A DNA stretch of 64,000 nucleotides from NCBI GenBank assembly GCA_964468475.1, contig CAYXUL010000006.1, positions 18,879 through 82,878 on the forward strand. Direction: 5' to 3'. This stretch comes from JBECKX01 sp964468475 (GTDB taxonomy: Bacteria; Zixibacteria; MSB-5A5; CAIYYT01). Under the pieces are notes generated by a model. It did not search any database. It had not been told where the DNA came from and was given only the letters and a program-made list of their open reading frames with translations. How positions within the stretch are numbered: the stretch's first letter is position 1; every line of letters starts with the position of its first letter. Positions 27,031 to 36,696 of this stretch are shown piece by piece. The translations under genes and the position numbers were made by a program.

Positions 27031-27144
27031 GTATGGGGCTCCGAAAGATTCTTTCTATTGTAACCGCCTGGCGCCAGTAATGTTTCTTAAGGGAAGGTCG
27101 CGTGCGAAAGTTGATTTGTCAATAGCGTAGCAAATTCTCAAATC

Positions 27145-29064
27145 CTAGACCGTGACGCGTTTGCTGATCCAGCAGCGGTACCACAATGCGAAGTTGAGCA
27201 AATTCCAGAGCCGCATCCCTTGGTTATCACCCCGCTGATGGCGGGCTATTACCTTCTGCACATATTCGCCGTTGAAGGTAGTTTCGAGCTCGGGAAGTGC
27301 CTCCTGAATCACGTTGTAGGAGTACTCTGAGACTTTCCGACTCAGCATATTTCGCGCCGAACCACAGAAACCGAGTTTCTTGCGATCGATGATCTCGCCG
27401 GGCACCAGTCCGCGCACCGCCTCTTTGAGCAAATACTTAAGGGTGCCATTCTTCAGCTGCAATTCCGCGGGTAGCGACAAGGCGTACTCAACCAGCTTGT
27501 GATCCAAAAACGGCACGCGCGTCTCGATCGAATTCGCCATTGCCATCTTATCGACGCGCATCAGCAGCAACTCCGGCAGCCGCTGTTTGAGCTCGAGGTA
27601 GGTCATCGCCCGCAACGGCGAATCAGTGTCACCGTTGGCGTGTGCATAAACTGAGTCAATGAACTTCGATGTCGAGAGCTTCGCGCACTGAGTGAGCATT
27701 TCGTCGGAAAGCAATAACCGCTTCTGGTATTCCATGAACGCCATTGCTCCGCCCCAGAAAAGCCGTTCTCCGCTACCGAGCCGGCGGAGGTGCTCACGCG
27801 CCAGCAACCTTCCCTGCTTCTCAAGAATGCCCGCGGATACTCGATATCCGCCACGCCAGAAGGCATCAGGCAGCATTTGCAAGGCATTCCACGCCGGGTT
27901 GAGCCTCAGTGCCAATTTGAATTTGGGGTAACCGCAAAAAAGTTCATCGGAACCCTCCCCCACCTGGATAACCGGAACACCTGACTCACGCGCCAGCCTG
28001 CTGACATAATAGAGCGGCACGCATACAGGGTCGGCGAGTGGCTCATCCTGGTGAAATGGTAGCTCCTCAAGGAAATCCGTGAAGTCTGCATCATCAATTT
28101 CGACTTCATGGTGATTGCAACCAAAACGTTGCGCGACTTGACGGGCGTAAAGAAATTCGTTGTGACTTTTGTCATCCTTGATACCTACCGAAAACGTCTG
28201 CACCGGCCGATCCATCAGTTCCGCCATTAGCGCGACATTCGTGGTCGAGTCGAGCCCCCCTGACAGGAATACTCCAAACGGGACATCTGATATCATCCGC
28301 AGCCTGATCGACTCTCGCAGCAGCTCTCTGATGTGATAAGTTATTTCCGTCTCATCATTTGACTGAACAGTTCGAGTAAGGTCAGCGTCCCACCAGCGAC
28401 TGATAGTTTTTATCCCTGATTGGCCGACCCTCATGGAAAACCCGGCGGGCAATTTGAAGATTCCCTTGAACATTGTATTCGGAGCCGGGGCAGCCGCAAG
28501 GGTGAGATAATGATAGAGAGCCTCCGGGTTTACTTCAGCGGTGACATCAGGATGTTCAAGGATAGCTTTGATTTCCGATGCGAATATCAGCGCGCCGTTG
28601 TTCTCCGCGTAGTAAAGCGGCTTGATCCCGATGCGGTCCCGCGCCAGAAACAGCTCGTCAGCGGATTCATCCCAGATCGCAAGCGCAAACATTCCGCGCA
28701 GTTTGTGAAGGCACTTCGGGCCCCACTCAGCGTAGGCGTACAGCACGGACTCAGTGTCCGTATCGGAGCGGTAGCTGTAACCGCGCTGAATCAGCTCGCG
28801 CCGCAGATCGCTGTGATTGTAGATCTCGCCGTTGTAAACGAGATGAAAACGGCCGTCGGGAGTGGACATCGGCTGTTGACCTGCATCCGACAGATCAAGA
28901 ATGGACAGGCGTCGATGACCAAGCGCAAGTCTTCCCTGCGGAGACAGATAACAGCCTTCTCCATCCGGACCGCGATGGGAAATCCGTGACGTCATGCGGT
29001 CGATATCCGCTTGATCTACTATGGTGGAGCGTCCGTGATGAAAAATGCCTGCTAGTCCGCACAT
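27145..29064 (-). CDS. asnB: Asparagine synthetase (glutamine-hydrolysing)
   Basis: A 639-residue protein beginning MCGLAGIF, with Cys2 as the glutaminase nucleophile. The N-terminal class II glutamine amidotransferase (about 1-205) has RGPDGEG, LGHRRLSILD and NGEIYNH. The C-terminal ATP-dependent synthetase has the pyrophosphate loop VFLSGGLDSTTN and then GEGSDELFCGY. It makes asparagine from aspartate, or in some relatives amidates another substrate such as a peptide or surface sugar; the canonical reading is favoured. GGAGGG lies a little far (about 13 bases) upstream of ATG 29064. It lies 114 bp upstream of the NifS-SelD fusion on the same strand. Confidence 0.92.
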   Translation of the reverse strand: MCGLAGIFHHGRSTIVDQADIDRMTSRISHRGPDGEGCYLSPQGRLALGHRRLSILDLSDAGQQPMSTPDGRFHLVYNGEIYNHSDLRRELIQRGYSYRSDTDTESVLYAYAEWGPKCLHKLRGMFALAIWDESADELFLARDRIGIKPLYYAENNGALIFASEIKAILEHPDVTAEVNPEALYHYLTLAAAPAPNTMFKGIFKLPAGFSMRVGQSGIKTISRWWDADLTRTVQSNDETEITYHIRELLRESIRLRMISDVPFGVFLSGGLDSTTNVALMAELMDRPVQTFSVGIKDDKSHNEFLYARQVAQRFGCNHHEVEIDDADFTDFLEELPFHQDEPLADPVCVPLYYVSRLARESGVPVIQVGEGSDELFCGYPKFKLALRLNPAWNALQMLPDAFWRGGYRVSAGILEKQGRLLAREHLRRLGSGERLFWGGAMAFMEYQKRLLLSDEMLTQCAKLSTSKFIDSVYAHANGDTDSPLRAMTYLELKQRLPELLLMRVDKMAMANSIETRVPFLDHKLVEYALSLPAELQLKNGTLKYLLKEAVRGLVPGEIIDRKKLGFCGSARNMLSRKVSEYSYNVIQEALPELETTFNGEYVQKVIARHQRGDNQGMRLWNLLNFALWYRCWISKRVTV

Positions 29065-29287
29065 GTTTGCAGTGACCCTCCATGGTCAACAAGATTAGTC
29101 GACTCTTATGCTCTTTCTTGCTTGACATTTCAATACGAAACATCGTCCATCAATTGAACTGATCGGACTATTCGATGCAGGCTTTAATCTCAAAACACAA
29201 GCGGTATGCGAACAAATCGCAGGCAAGCCACCAAGGCGTGAGTGCCTCTTGACAAATCGAGAGCCAGTCCGACATGCTCATAGAATT

Positions 29288-29956
29288 ATGTTCCAACGTA
29301 TACTAAGTATATCCCTTGTTTCGTTAGTTATCCTGTTAACAATGGGAAACTCGGTCGGTGCTACCGACGTTACTGGTAAAGTGCGGCTGCAGATGAACAA
29401 ATACCAGGAGCTTGACATCAACCGCTACCCCGGGCGTCAGACTTTTCATTACACAGAGAATACCAAGAAGACTTCAGGGGAGATCACTCCTGCGGTGGTT
29501 TATCTCACCGGGGGCGAACCGGTGAAAACGGAGCCGCCGTCGGAACACAAAGTCATGAAGCAGGTGAACCAGCAGTTCGAACCGCGAGTCCTGCCGATTC
29601 TGGTGGGAACTACCGTCGATTTTCCCAACATGGATCCTTTTTTTCACAACGTTTTCTCGTACTCCAAGACCAGGAAGTTCGATTTGGGGAGATACCCCAA
29701 GGGACACTCCAAGTCAGTGACATTCGACAAGCCGGGAATCGTCAAGGTCTTTTGCGAAATCCATTCGAATATGCTGGCCAACATTATTGTGTTGAAGCAA
29801 CCATACTTCACTCTCACTGAACAGGATGGAAGCTTCCGCATTCTCAACGTGCCTGCCGGCGAGTATGATCTGCATATCTGGCAGGAAAATGCGCCGGAAC
29901 AGGTGAAGCACGTTCTCATACCCGATCAGGATGTTTTCGTGGTTGAGGTGCAATGA
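29288..29956 (+). CDS. Exported cupredoxin-like (methylamine-utilisation-type) protein
   Basis: A 222-residue exported protein. A TTG start at 29249 is possible, but ATG 29288 gives a proper signal peptide (about 1-25, ending SVGA). The core has a type-1 copper ligand set: H120 (FFHNVF), then C156, H159 and M162 in CEIHSNM (C-x2-H-x2-M), the plastocyanin/amicyanin spacing. After it comes a carboxypeptidase-regulatory-like beta domain (about 175-222; GSFRILNVPAGEYDLHIW). It likely binds copper in the periplasm as an electron carrier or sensor. Its stop overlaps the kinase start, and the barrel gene follows by a further 4-bp overlap, so the three are one operon. Confidence 0.8.
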   Translation: MFQRILSISLVSLVILLTMGNSVGATDVTGKVRLQMNKYQELDINRYPGRQTFHYTENTKKTSGEITPAVVYLTGGEPVKTEPPSEHKVMKQVNQQFEPRVLPILVGTTVDFPNMDPFFHNVFSYSKTRKFDLGRYPKGHSKSVTFDKPGIVKVFCEIHSNMLANIIVLKQPYFTLTEQDGSFRILNVPAGEYDLHIWQENAPEQVKHVLIPDQDVFVVEVQ

Positions 29957-31767
29957 TGAATCTCGCCAGGCTAAATCCATTCAAAATGAAGCTCTCTATC
30001 GGACAGAAATTCCAGCTCTATGTCAGCGGCGTAATCATCATCGGCGCCGTGATAATTTTCATGATTGTTCGCACCGTAATTCGCAGTGAGTACACCAACA
30101 ACTACAGCAACGAGCTTATTACCGCCGGTCTCGTGCTCGACAATCACCTGGAGGGCCGGCAGGCACTTCTGCGCTCGGGAATCGACATACTCAGGTCGGA
30201 CCCGCGTTTCCTGGCCGCAATCGCAGAGGGTGATCCGGCAACCGCACAACGGGAGGTTGCTTCCTTTAGAAAGGTAGTCAACGCTGACGTGTTTCTGGTT
30301 CTCGACACCGCTGGAGCCGTTCTGGCTTATGACAGCGGAGTGAAGTCACCTGAAAAGGAGAACCGGCAGATTGAAGGCATTTTCAGCGAGTCAAGTCTTG
30401 CCTTGAGATTTATCTACCTCGATGGTGTACTCTATCAGGTGCTCGCTAGTCCGATTAGTTATGGACCAAACTACCCGCTCGGAAAAGTTGTAGTTGGCTA
30501 CCAGGTTGACGACAAGTTACTGCAGCGGCTGAAGCGGCTCACGGAAAGCGAATTGATACTGGTTTCTCAGGGCAAGTTGATCGCCGCCACCGATGACGGG
30601 TTGGCGGCCGAATACCGTAACGGTCAGCTTAAATCGGTTCTCAATTCCCGCCCTCCCGGGGCGATCGCGACGGCGAAATTGAAAGGTGAGGACTTCCTGG
30701 TACTCGACCATGTTCTCTCCGCGGCAACCGATTCGGAGATTCTGCTGGCGCGGTCGCTGGACGCCAAGCTCAATCCGGCGATCGCTCAGATCTCGCTATA
30801 CATTGCGCTAGCCGCCGCCGTGGGTTTCATTTTCCTCCTCTACATTATTTATCGATTTACCTCCAACAACCTCACGGCGGCTGTCAACCGCCTGGTGCGG
30901 GCTGCGCGGAAGATTTCGGAAGGCAAACTTTCAGATCCCATTACGCCCCGCAAAAATGATGAACTGGGTTACCTTGCCGAGCGCATGGAGGAGATGCGCA
31001 CCACGCTGATCGCTAACCGCGATGCCATCGCCGAAGCACACCAGCAACGATTGAATTCGGAACGGCTGGCTACCATCGGTCAGCTCTCTGCCGGCATTAT
31101 CCACGATTTTAAGAGTCCGATGACGGCGATCATGATGGCAGTAGACGGCATCGAATACAATCTTGGCGGCGAGGAGCGGCGCAACAGCTACTGTCAGATA
31201 GTCAAGAGCCAGGTAAAACGCATGGTCAATATGACACAGGACTTGCTCGACTATGCTCACGGCAACAAGTCGTTGAACCTCGAGGAGATTGACCTGTGCC
31301 AGTTGCTCAAGACCATCGTTGAGGAACAGCAAGGCCGGTTCAACAAGAAGAGAATTGAACTGTCATTGTCGCTGCCGGGGCGAATCTCACTGGCGGTCGA
31401 CCCCGACAAATTCCAACGCGTCATTGATAATCTCATCGGCAACGCCTACGAAGCGCTCTCGCCCGGCGACCGCGTGGAAGTAACTGTCAGAAGCACGCCG
31501 GATTCTCTCGAGATCAGTGTTGCCGACAACGGACCTGGAATTCCAGCGGATATCATCGATGACATCTTTAAGCCCTTCGTGACCAAGGGGAAGAAAGCGG
31601 GAACCGGTTTGGGACTCGCGATCAGTCGCAAGGTGGTCGAAGATCACGGCGGCTCGCTGACTGTCACTTCTCGCGAGGGAGAAGGCGCAGCCTTCACCAT
31701 CCAGCTCTCACGGAACCTGGTCAGAACAAGTGCCGATCCTGAAAACGCACCGGAGGAGAATGCATGA
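29953..31767 (+). CDS. Membrane sensor histidine kinase (periplasmic sensor, HAMP, HisKA, HATPase)
   Basis: A 604-residue kinase. A membrane helix (about 20-42), a periplasmic sensor domain of about 230 residues resembling a double-Cache-like fold, a second helix (about 278-300), HAMP (about 300-355), the phospho-accepting H384 in SAGIIHDFKSP, and an ATPase domain with N-box IDNLIGNAYEAL and G-boxes DNGPGIP and GTGLGLA. Two adjacent ATGs exist (29953, 29956); the second has better spacing from GAGGTG. It overlaps both neighbours by 1-4 bp, so it is translationally coupled to the cupredoxin and barrel genes. No response regulator is encoded beside it; the nearest receiver protein is at 38341. 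Confidence 0.9.
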   Translation: MMNLARLNPFKMKLSIGQKFQLYVSGVIIIGAVIIFMIVRTVIRSEYTNNYSNELITAGLVLDNHLEGRQALLRSGIDILRSDPRFLAAIAEGDPATAQREVASFRKVVNADVFLVLDTAGAVLAYDSGVKSPEKENRQIEGIFSESSLALRFIYLDGVLYQVLASPISYGPNYPLGKVVVGYQVDDKLLQRLKRLTESELILVSQGKLIAATDDGLAAEYRNGQLKSVLNSRPPGAIATAKLKGEDFLVLDHVLSAATDSEILLARSLDAKLNPAIAQISLYIALAAAVGFIFLLYIIYRFTSNNLTAAVNRLVRAARKISEGKLSDPITPRKNDELGYLAERMEEMRTTLIANRDAIAEAHQQRLNSERLATIGQLSAGIIHDFKSPMTAIMMAVDGIEYNLGGEERRNSYCQIVKSQVKRMVNMTQDLLDYAHGNKSLNLEEIDLCQLLKTIVEEQQGRFNKKRIELSLSLPGRISLAVDPDKFQRVIDNLIGNAYEALSPGDRVEVTVRSTPDSLEISVADNGPGIPADIIDDIFKPFVTKGKKAGTGLGLAISRKVVEDHGGSLTVTSREGEGAAFTIQLSRNLVRTSADPENAPEENA

Positions 31768-32915
31768 GAATTCGAACCAGCCTGCTCAGCACGTTAGTCA
31801 TTAGCTTTCTGGCGGTAGCAGCGATTCACGTATCTTCGGCGCAGGCTCAGTACCAGGTCTCCGGGCTGCTGAATTCGGTGCTACGAAACACCTCCAGTGA
31901 AGACGCCACCAACAAGACTTTCCACGAATTTTCGAATTTCGACTTCCTGCGCACGCGGATTTTCTTCGATGCCAAGGTTGCCGACAATGCTACCGTTTTC
32001 ACGCAGATACTCGTTGATAACACCGAATTCCAGCTCTACGGCGCCTACCTGCGTCTCTCTAACCTTGCAGGTCCGGCTCTTAATCTGCATGTCGGACTCA
32101 TTCCGAACACCGTTGGCATCTGGGGCCCGCGAACCTATTCCAATCGCAACCCGTTGATTGGGACGCCGATGCTCTACAATTATCACACAGCCGTGAGTGC
32201 CGCCAACTTCCAGTCCACGCGAAAAGCACTTTACGAAAGTCGCGGTAAAGGCCCGACTACCGCAGGACTGCCGATGATTTACGATGCTTGCTGGAACACC
32301 GGCGTAGATGTCTTCGGGTCTGTCGGAATGATCGACTGGTCGGTTGCGGCGTTGTCCGGGTCAGTATCCAACCCTACAGTAGATCGAGCCAAGGCTGTAC
32401 CTCAGATGACCGCAAAGATGGCGTTCTATTTCTCACCCATTTTCTCACTGACATTCTCAGGCTATGCCGGGCCATACCTGTTGGAGATTCCAGAATCATA
32501 CTCGGGGAATAGCAGCAAGGATATTAATGACTACTTGAATATGGGCGCCGGCGCGAGCGCGAGCTACGCTCTCGGCTATCTGCAGGTCTTCGCTGAGGCG
32601 TTTGCCGCCCGCTGGCAGCACCCCGTCTTCGGCAATCTCGATGCTTTCAGCGGTTACATTGACGCTAAGTACAAACTGGCGCCGCAGTGGTACGTGGCCG
32701 GGCGCGCCGGTCTGATCAGGTTCGATCAGATTGACTTTGGACCCGAATATGGCACTACCTACTGGGATTTTCCGTTGAACCGCTATGAGTTTGGAGTCGG
32801 GCATAATCTCAACCGCTCCGTCACTATCAAGCTGGTGGGACAAATTGTCGTTTCTACCACTGAACACTTCCTCGACGATCAGGCAATAGCCATTCAGTTT
32901 GCCACAAAGATCTAA
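31764..32915 (+). CDS. Predicted outer-membrane beta-barrel (porin-like) protein
   Basis: A 383-residue protein with a signal peptide (about 1-28, ending SAQAQ) and no further membrane helix. The mature sequence alternates polar and hydrophobic residues with many aromatic positions (FDFLRTRIFFDAKV, WYVAGRAGLIRF, YEFGVGHNLN) and ends in a short strand, AIAIQFATKI, as outer-membrane barrels do. It resembles phosphate-selective-porin-type barrels in layout. The ATG overlaps the kinase stop by 4 bp. It may admit or bind the ligand monitored by the cupredoxin/kinase pair; that is inference. An imperfect hairpin near 32935-32973 may end the transcript. Confidence 0.75.
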   Translation: MRIRTSLLSTLVISFLAVAAIHVSSAQAQYQVSGLLNSVLRNTSSEDATNKTFHEFSNFDFLRTRIFFDAKVADNATVFTQILVDNTEFQLYGAYLRLSNLAGPALNLHVGLIPNTVGIWGPRTYSNRNPLIGTPMLYNYHTAVSAANFQSTRKALYESRGKGPTTAGLPMIYDACWNTGVDVFGSVGMIDWSVAALSGSVSNPTVDRAKAVPQMTAKMAFYFSPIFSLTFSGYAGPYLLEIPESYSGNSSKDINDYLNMGAGASASYALGYLQVFAEAFAARWQHPVFGNLDAFSGYIDAKYKLAPQWYVAGRAGLIRFDQIDFGPEYGTTYWDFPLNRYEFGVGHNLNRSVTIKLVGQIVVSTTEHFLDDQAIAIQFATKI

Positions 32916-33034
32916 ACCCGCCGAACCCCAGTCGAGCGCTGAATTGGCTCTTGTTACATCATCATTCAGAGCTTGCGACAACACTCGATTCCCCGTAAAT
33001 TGAGTAATTCTAATCGCCAAATTTGCTCTCCATC

Positions 33035-33062
33035 TTGAGCAAGCGGGCAAGCGTACTAGTAT
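33035..33062 (+). promoter_or_regulatory. Candidate sigma70 promoter of pdxST
   Basis: TTGAGC (33035-33040), 16-bp spacer, TAGTAT (33057-33062), 56 bp before the pdxS ATG. Reasonable match; not proven. Confidence 0.35.
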
Positions 33063-33118
33063 AGGGAGTGGGTGACGGGCGCACCCTGACGAAAGACGAT
33101 AAATCAGAGGTAGATAAA

Positions 33119-34030
33119 ATGGCTGATAAAGAGAAAGATATGGCGACAGACAAAACCGCAGAGAACGACTTCATCCTTAAGGTCGGGTTGGCCGAGATGC
33201 TCAAAGGTGGTGTCATCATGGATGTCACCACAGCCGACCAGGCCAAAATCGCCGAGGATGCCGGCGCGGTAGCAGTTATGGCCCTGGAGCGCGTGCCCGC
33301 GGATATCCGCAAGGCCGGCGGCGTTGCCAGGATGGCTCCTATCGAAAAGATTGAGGAAATCAAGCAGGTTGTTCAGATTCCGGTAATGGCCAAGTGCCGA
33401 ATCGGCCATTTTGCCGAGGCTGAACTGCTGCAGGAACTCAAGGTCGACTACATCGATGAGTCAGAGGTCCTGACTCCTGCGGATGAAGAGTTCCACATCG
33501 ACAAGCATCCCTTCAAGATTCCCTTTGTCTGCGGTTGCCGCAACCTCGGGGAAGCACTACGCCGCATTAATGAAGGCGCTGCCATGATTCGCACCAAAGG
33601 CGAAGCGGGCTCAGGCAATATCGTCGAGGCGGTTCGCCATCTGCGCATGGTTTACAGTGAAATTCATGCCCTGCAGAAGATGGATAAGGACAAACTGAAA
33701 AAGCAGGCAAAAGAATATCGCGTTCCGGTTGAGTTGGTCAAGCAAACCAAAGAGTTGCAGGACCTGCCGGTGCCGAACTTTGCCGCCGGAGGGATTTCCA
33801 CTCCCGCCGATGCCGTGCTTTGCATGAAGCTCGGCGCGCAAGCTGTCTTTGTCGGTTCAGGAATTTTCAAAGCCACACAGCCGCAGCGGGTCGCCAAGGC
33901 GATTGTCATCGCCACCACCCACTGGGAAGAGCCCGACAAGGTGCTGGAAGCCTCTCGCCATCTTGGCGAGCCGATGGATGGGCTTGATGTCGCCAAGATG
34001 CCGAAAGAAGAGCTGCTGCAATATCGATGA
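33119..34030 (+). CDS. pdxS: Pyridoxal 5'-phosphate synthase lyase subunit
   Basis: A 303-residue TIM-barrel enzyme of the deoxyxylulose-5-phosphate-independent vitamin B6 route. With PdxT it makes PLP from ribose-5-phosphate, glyceraldehyde-3-phosphate and glutamine-derived ammonia. The two catalytic lysines are present as K92 (VMAKCRIGH) and K160 (IRTKGEAGSGN), and AGGISTPADA with FVGSGIFK marks the phosphate site. An upstream GTG (33068) is open, but ATG 33119 has AGAGG eight bases before it and gives near-standard length. It overlaps pdxT by 4 bp. Confidence 0.97.
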   Translation: MADKEKDMATDKTAENDFILKVGLAEMLKGGVIMDVTTADQAKIAEDAGAVAVMALERVPADIRKAGGVARMAPIEKIEEIKQVVQIPVMAKCRIGHFAEAELLQELKVDYIDESEVLTPADEEFHIDKHPFKIPFVCGCRNLGEALRRINEGAAMIRTKGEAGSGNIVEAVRHLRMVYSEIHALQKMDKDKLKKQAKEYRVPVELVKQTKELQDLPVPNFAAGGISTPADAVLCMKLGAQAVFVGSGIFKATQPQRVAKAIVIATTHWEEPDKVLEASRHLGEPMDGLDVAKMPKEELLQYR

Positions 34031-34533
34031 GCAAAGGCGCTGAATCTCGCGAGATTGCAGAGAAAGTAAAGGGGAAGCGCAAGCCGGTTATCGGCATATT
34101 GGCGTTTCAGGGCGATTTCGCCAAACACCGCGAGGCGTTCCAGCGAATTGGCTGTCAAGTACGCCTGATCAAAGCTGCCTCCCAATTTGCCGAGCTTGAC
34201 TGCCTCGTCATTCCCGGCGGTGAGTCCTCTGTTATCGATCGCTTCATCAAAGAACAAGAGATGGGTGATGCAATTGTCGAGTTCAGTCGTTCAAAACCGG
34301 TATGGGGAAGCTGTGCCGGGATGATCCTGCTTGCCGGCAAGGTAACCAATGATGATCGCCTTGCGCCGTTGAAATTGATTAACATCGANNNNNNNNNNNN
34401 NNNNNNNNNNNNNNNNNNNNNNNNNNNNNNNNNNNNNNNNNNNNNNNNNNNNNNNNNNNNNNNNNNNNNNNNNNNNNNNNNNNNNNNNAGATTTCAGGAA
34501 TTCGTGCTTTCTCTTATCAGAGAACCAAAGTAA
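34027..34533 (+). CDS. pdxT: Pyridoxal 5'-phosphate synthase glutaminase subunit, interrupted by assembly gap
   Basis: The start (34027, ATGA overlap with pdxS) is followed by VIGILAFQGDFAKHREAF, LVIPGGESS and the nucleophile C96 in WGSCAGMILLA: a class I glutaminase that feeds ammonia to PdxS. After residue ~120 a 100-N gap hides the rest, including the catalytic His-Glu pair. The frame reappears as RFQEFVLSLIREPK just before the stop. A PdxT of normal length would need roughly 75 residues here, more than the 33 the N-run encodes, so the gap size is nominal. The N-terminus is ~17 residues longer than usual. Confidence 0.93.
   Translation: MSKGAESREIAEKVKGKRKPVIGILAFQGDFAKHREAFQRIGCQVRLIKAASQFAELDCLVIPGGESSVIDRFIKEQEMGDAIVEFSRSKPVWGSCAGMILLAGKVTNDDRLAPLKLINIXXXXXXXXXXXXXXXXXXXXXXXXXXXXXXXXXXRFQEFVLSLIREPK
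34389..34488. other. Assembly gap (100 N) inside pdxT
   Basis: Exactly 100 ambiguous bases, a standard scaffold placeholder. True length unknown; comparison with PdxT length suggests about 225 bp are missing. Confidence 0.98.
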
Positions 34534-34686
34534 GACTCACCAGATCGCCGGGTTTCACTGCATCCTCACCTCCACCCAATTTCCGTACACGATTTTGCAT
34601 TGCCTCCGGCGCGACAAATGCTTATAACTCAACGAGTAGCAAAGTCGTATACAATCTATAAAGTCCCAATTCGGTGGAGATAAATC

Positions 34687-36696
34687 ATGCCGGCCAAACA
34701 GAAGAAGAAATCGAAACGGAATATTACCGCTGAGGACCTGCTCAAACTGAGATTCGTCGACGGTATCGCCCTATCGCCAGACGAAACCGAGATCGCCATA
34801 TCGGTCCGAGTCGTCGCCGAAAATAAGAAGAAATATTACTCTCATCTCTGGATGGTAAATGTCGACGGCACCAACCTGCGGCAGTTTACGCACGGTGAGG
34901 TCAACGACTCGGTACCCACCTTCTCGCCCGATGGCAAGCTCATGGCATTTACCTCCAAACGCGGCGAAAAGAAAGGCATCTATCTCATGCCCCGCAATGG
35001 CGGTGAGTCTAAACTGCTGGTTGAAGAGGACGGCGGCTTCTCCAACCTGACTTTCTCGCCCGATGGCAAAAGTCTGCTTTGCGTCTTTCGCAAGAATGAT
35101 GAAGTACCCAAAGATGAAAACGGCAAAAAGGAAGCTCCCGTCTTCCGGCACATCACGCGGCTCTTTTACAAGCTCGACAACGCCGGCTTCATGCCCAAAG
35201 ATGAGGGACAGGTTTACATCTATGACGTCGAGACAGGGGAGGGTCGTCAGCTAACTTTCGGCACGCGCGGAAAGACAAACCCCGTGTGGTCTCCCGATGG
35301 CAGGTATGTAGCCTACCTGACTAACATCCAGCGCAATCCCGACCTGCACTCCGACCTCATTGACCTCTTTGTTATTCCCGCGAAAGGCGGTAAAGCAAGA
35401 CTGATCAAGACCCCCAAGGGTCCGATGATGATGCCCAGTTTCTCTCCGGACGGCAAGCATATCGCCTATCTGGGTCACGATGATCCCGACGATGCCTGGG
35501 GAGTGACCAATATTCATGTCTGGAAAGTTCCGGTGCGCGGTGGCAAAGCTGTTGACCTGACACCTACCCTCGACCGTATGTGCATCGACCTGACCATCGC
35601 AGACATGGTTGAGGTGCACGACGCCGGTTTGCTCAAATGGTCAGCAGATGGGAAGCATCTTTACTTCATGGTATCGGATGCGGGTACAGTGCACGTCTAC
35701 CGCATGACAGCCAGCGGTCGCAATCGTGAGGTTGTTGTTGGCGGTAAGCGCCAGGTGATGGGAGTTTCGCTCAACGGGAAAACCAACACCCTGGCCATGA
35801 TCGTGACGGACATGACAACCCCGGCGGAAGTGTATTCCGCCTCCGGCGCCGGCGGGAGACTCAAGCAGGTTACCAAATTCAATGACTGGCTGAAGAAAGA
35901 GGTCAACCTCAGCAAGCCGGAAGAATTAATCTTCAAGAGTACCAAGAATTACCCGGTACATGGCTGGATTATGAAACCTCCGGGATTCAATGCACGCCGC
36001 AGGTATCCTTCAATCCTGGAAATTCATGGCGGTCCGCGCGGCCAGTACGGATTCAGTTTCTTCCACGAAATGCAATTTCTCGCCGCGCAGGGATACGTCG
36101 TCTATTTCTCCAATCCACGCGGCGGCCAGGGTTATGGCGAGAAACACGCTGAGCCAATCGTCAAAGGCTGGGGGACAGCAGACTATGACGACTGCATGGC
36201 CGTTGCCGACCACATGGCGGCGTTGCCCTACATCGACACCAAAAAGATGGGGGTCACCGGCGGAAGTTACGGCGGCTATATGACCAACTGGATCGTGGGA
36301 CATACCAACCGCTTTCGCGCAGCCGTAACGCAACGGTCAGTGGTAAATCTTGAATCAATGTATGGCTCCTCCGATATCGGCTTTGCGATTCCTCGTGAAG
36401 TCGGCGGAAATCCATTTGACAACCTTGAGGCATATCGCAAGATGTCGCCTTTAACGTACGTGAAGAAGATCAAGACCCCGCTGCTTATCATTCATTCTGA
36501 ACAAGATCTGCGCTGCCCGATGGAGCAGGCTGAGCAGTTGTTTATTTCGCTCAAGATGATGGGCCGAACCACTGAATTCGTGCGCTTCCCGCAGGAGCCA
36601 CACGGTTTGTCACGCTGCGGCAGACCCGACCGGCGCCTGGCACGCCTTGATTGGCTGCAGAAGTGGTTTGATCGCTACCTGAAGGGTAAGAAGTAA
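34687..36696 (+). CDS. S9 family peptidase (acylaminoacyl-/prolyl-oligopeptidase type)
   Basis: A 669-residue serine peptidase. The N-terminal ~400 residues are a beta-propeller with repeated blade motifs (FSPDGK at several points, PVWSPDGRYVAYL). The C-terminal alpha/beta-hydrolase has the triad S527 (GGSYGGYM), D607 (HSEQDLRC) and H639 (PHGLSRCG). No signal peptide, so it acts in the cytosol, probably trimming short peptides or acylated N-termini. The propeller limits substrates to oligopeptides. GGAG precedes ATG 34687. Its stop overlaps the next start (TAATG). Spacer 34534-34686 shows nothing clear. Confidence 0.92.
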   Translation: MPAKQKKKSKRNITAEDLLKLRFVDGIALSPDETEIAISVRVVAENKKKYYSHLWMVNVDGTNLRQFTHGEVNDSVPTFSPDGKLMAFTSKRGEKKGIYLMPRNGGESKLLVEEDGGFSNLTFSPDGKSLLCVFRKNDEVPKDENGKKEAPVFRHITRLFYKLDNAGFMPKDEGQVYIYDVETGEGRQLTFGTRGKTNPVWSPDGRYVAYLTNIQRNPDLHSDLIDLFVIPAKGGKARLIKTPKGPMMMPSFSPDGKHIAYLGHDDPDDAWGVTNIHVWKVPVRGGKAVDLTPTLDRMCIDLTIADMVEVHDAGLLKWSADGKHLYFMVSDAGTVHVYRMTASGRNREVVVGGKRQVMGVSLNGKTNTLAMIVTDMTTPAEVYSASGAGGRLKQVTKFNDWLKKEVNLSKPEELIFKSTKNYPVHGWIMKPPGFNARRRYPSILEIHGGPRGQYGFSFFHEMQFLAAQGYVVYFSNPRGGQGYGEKHAEPIVKGWGTADYDDCMAVADHMAALPYIDTKKMGVTGGSYGGYMTNWIVGHTNRFRAAVTQRSVVNLESMYGSSDIGFAIPREVGGNPFDNLEAYRKMSPLTYVKKIKTPLLIIHSEQDLRCPMEQAEQLFISLKMMGRTTEFVRFPQEPHGLSRCGRPDRRLARLDWLQKWFDRYLKGKK

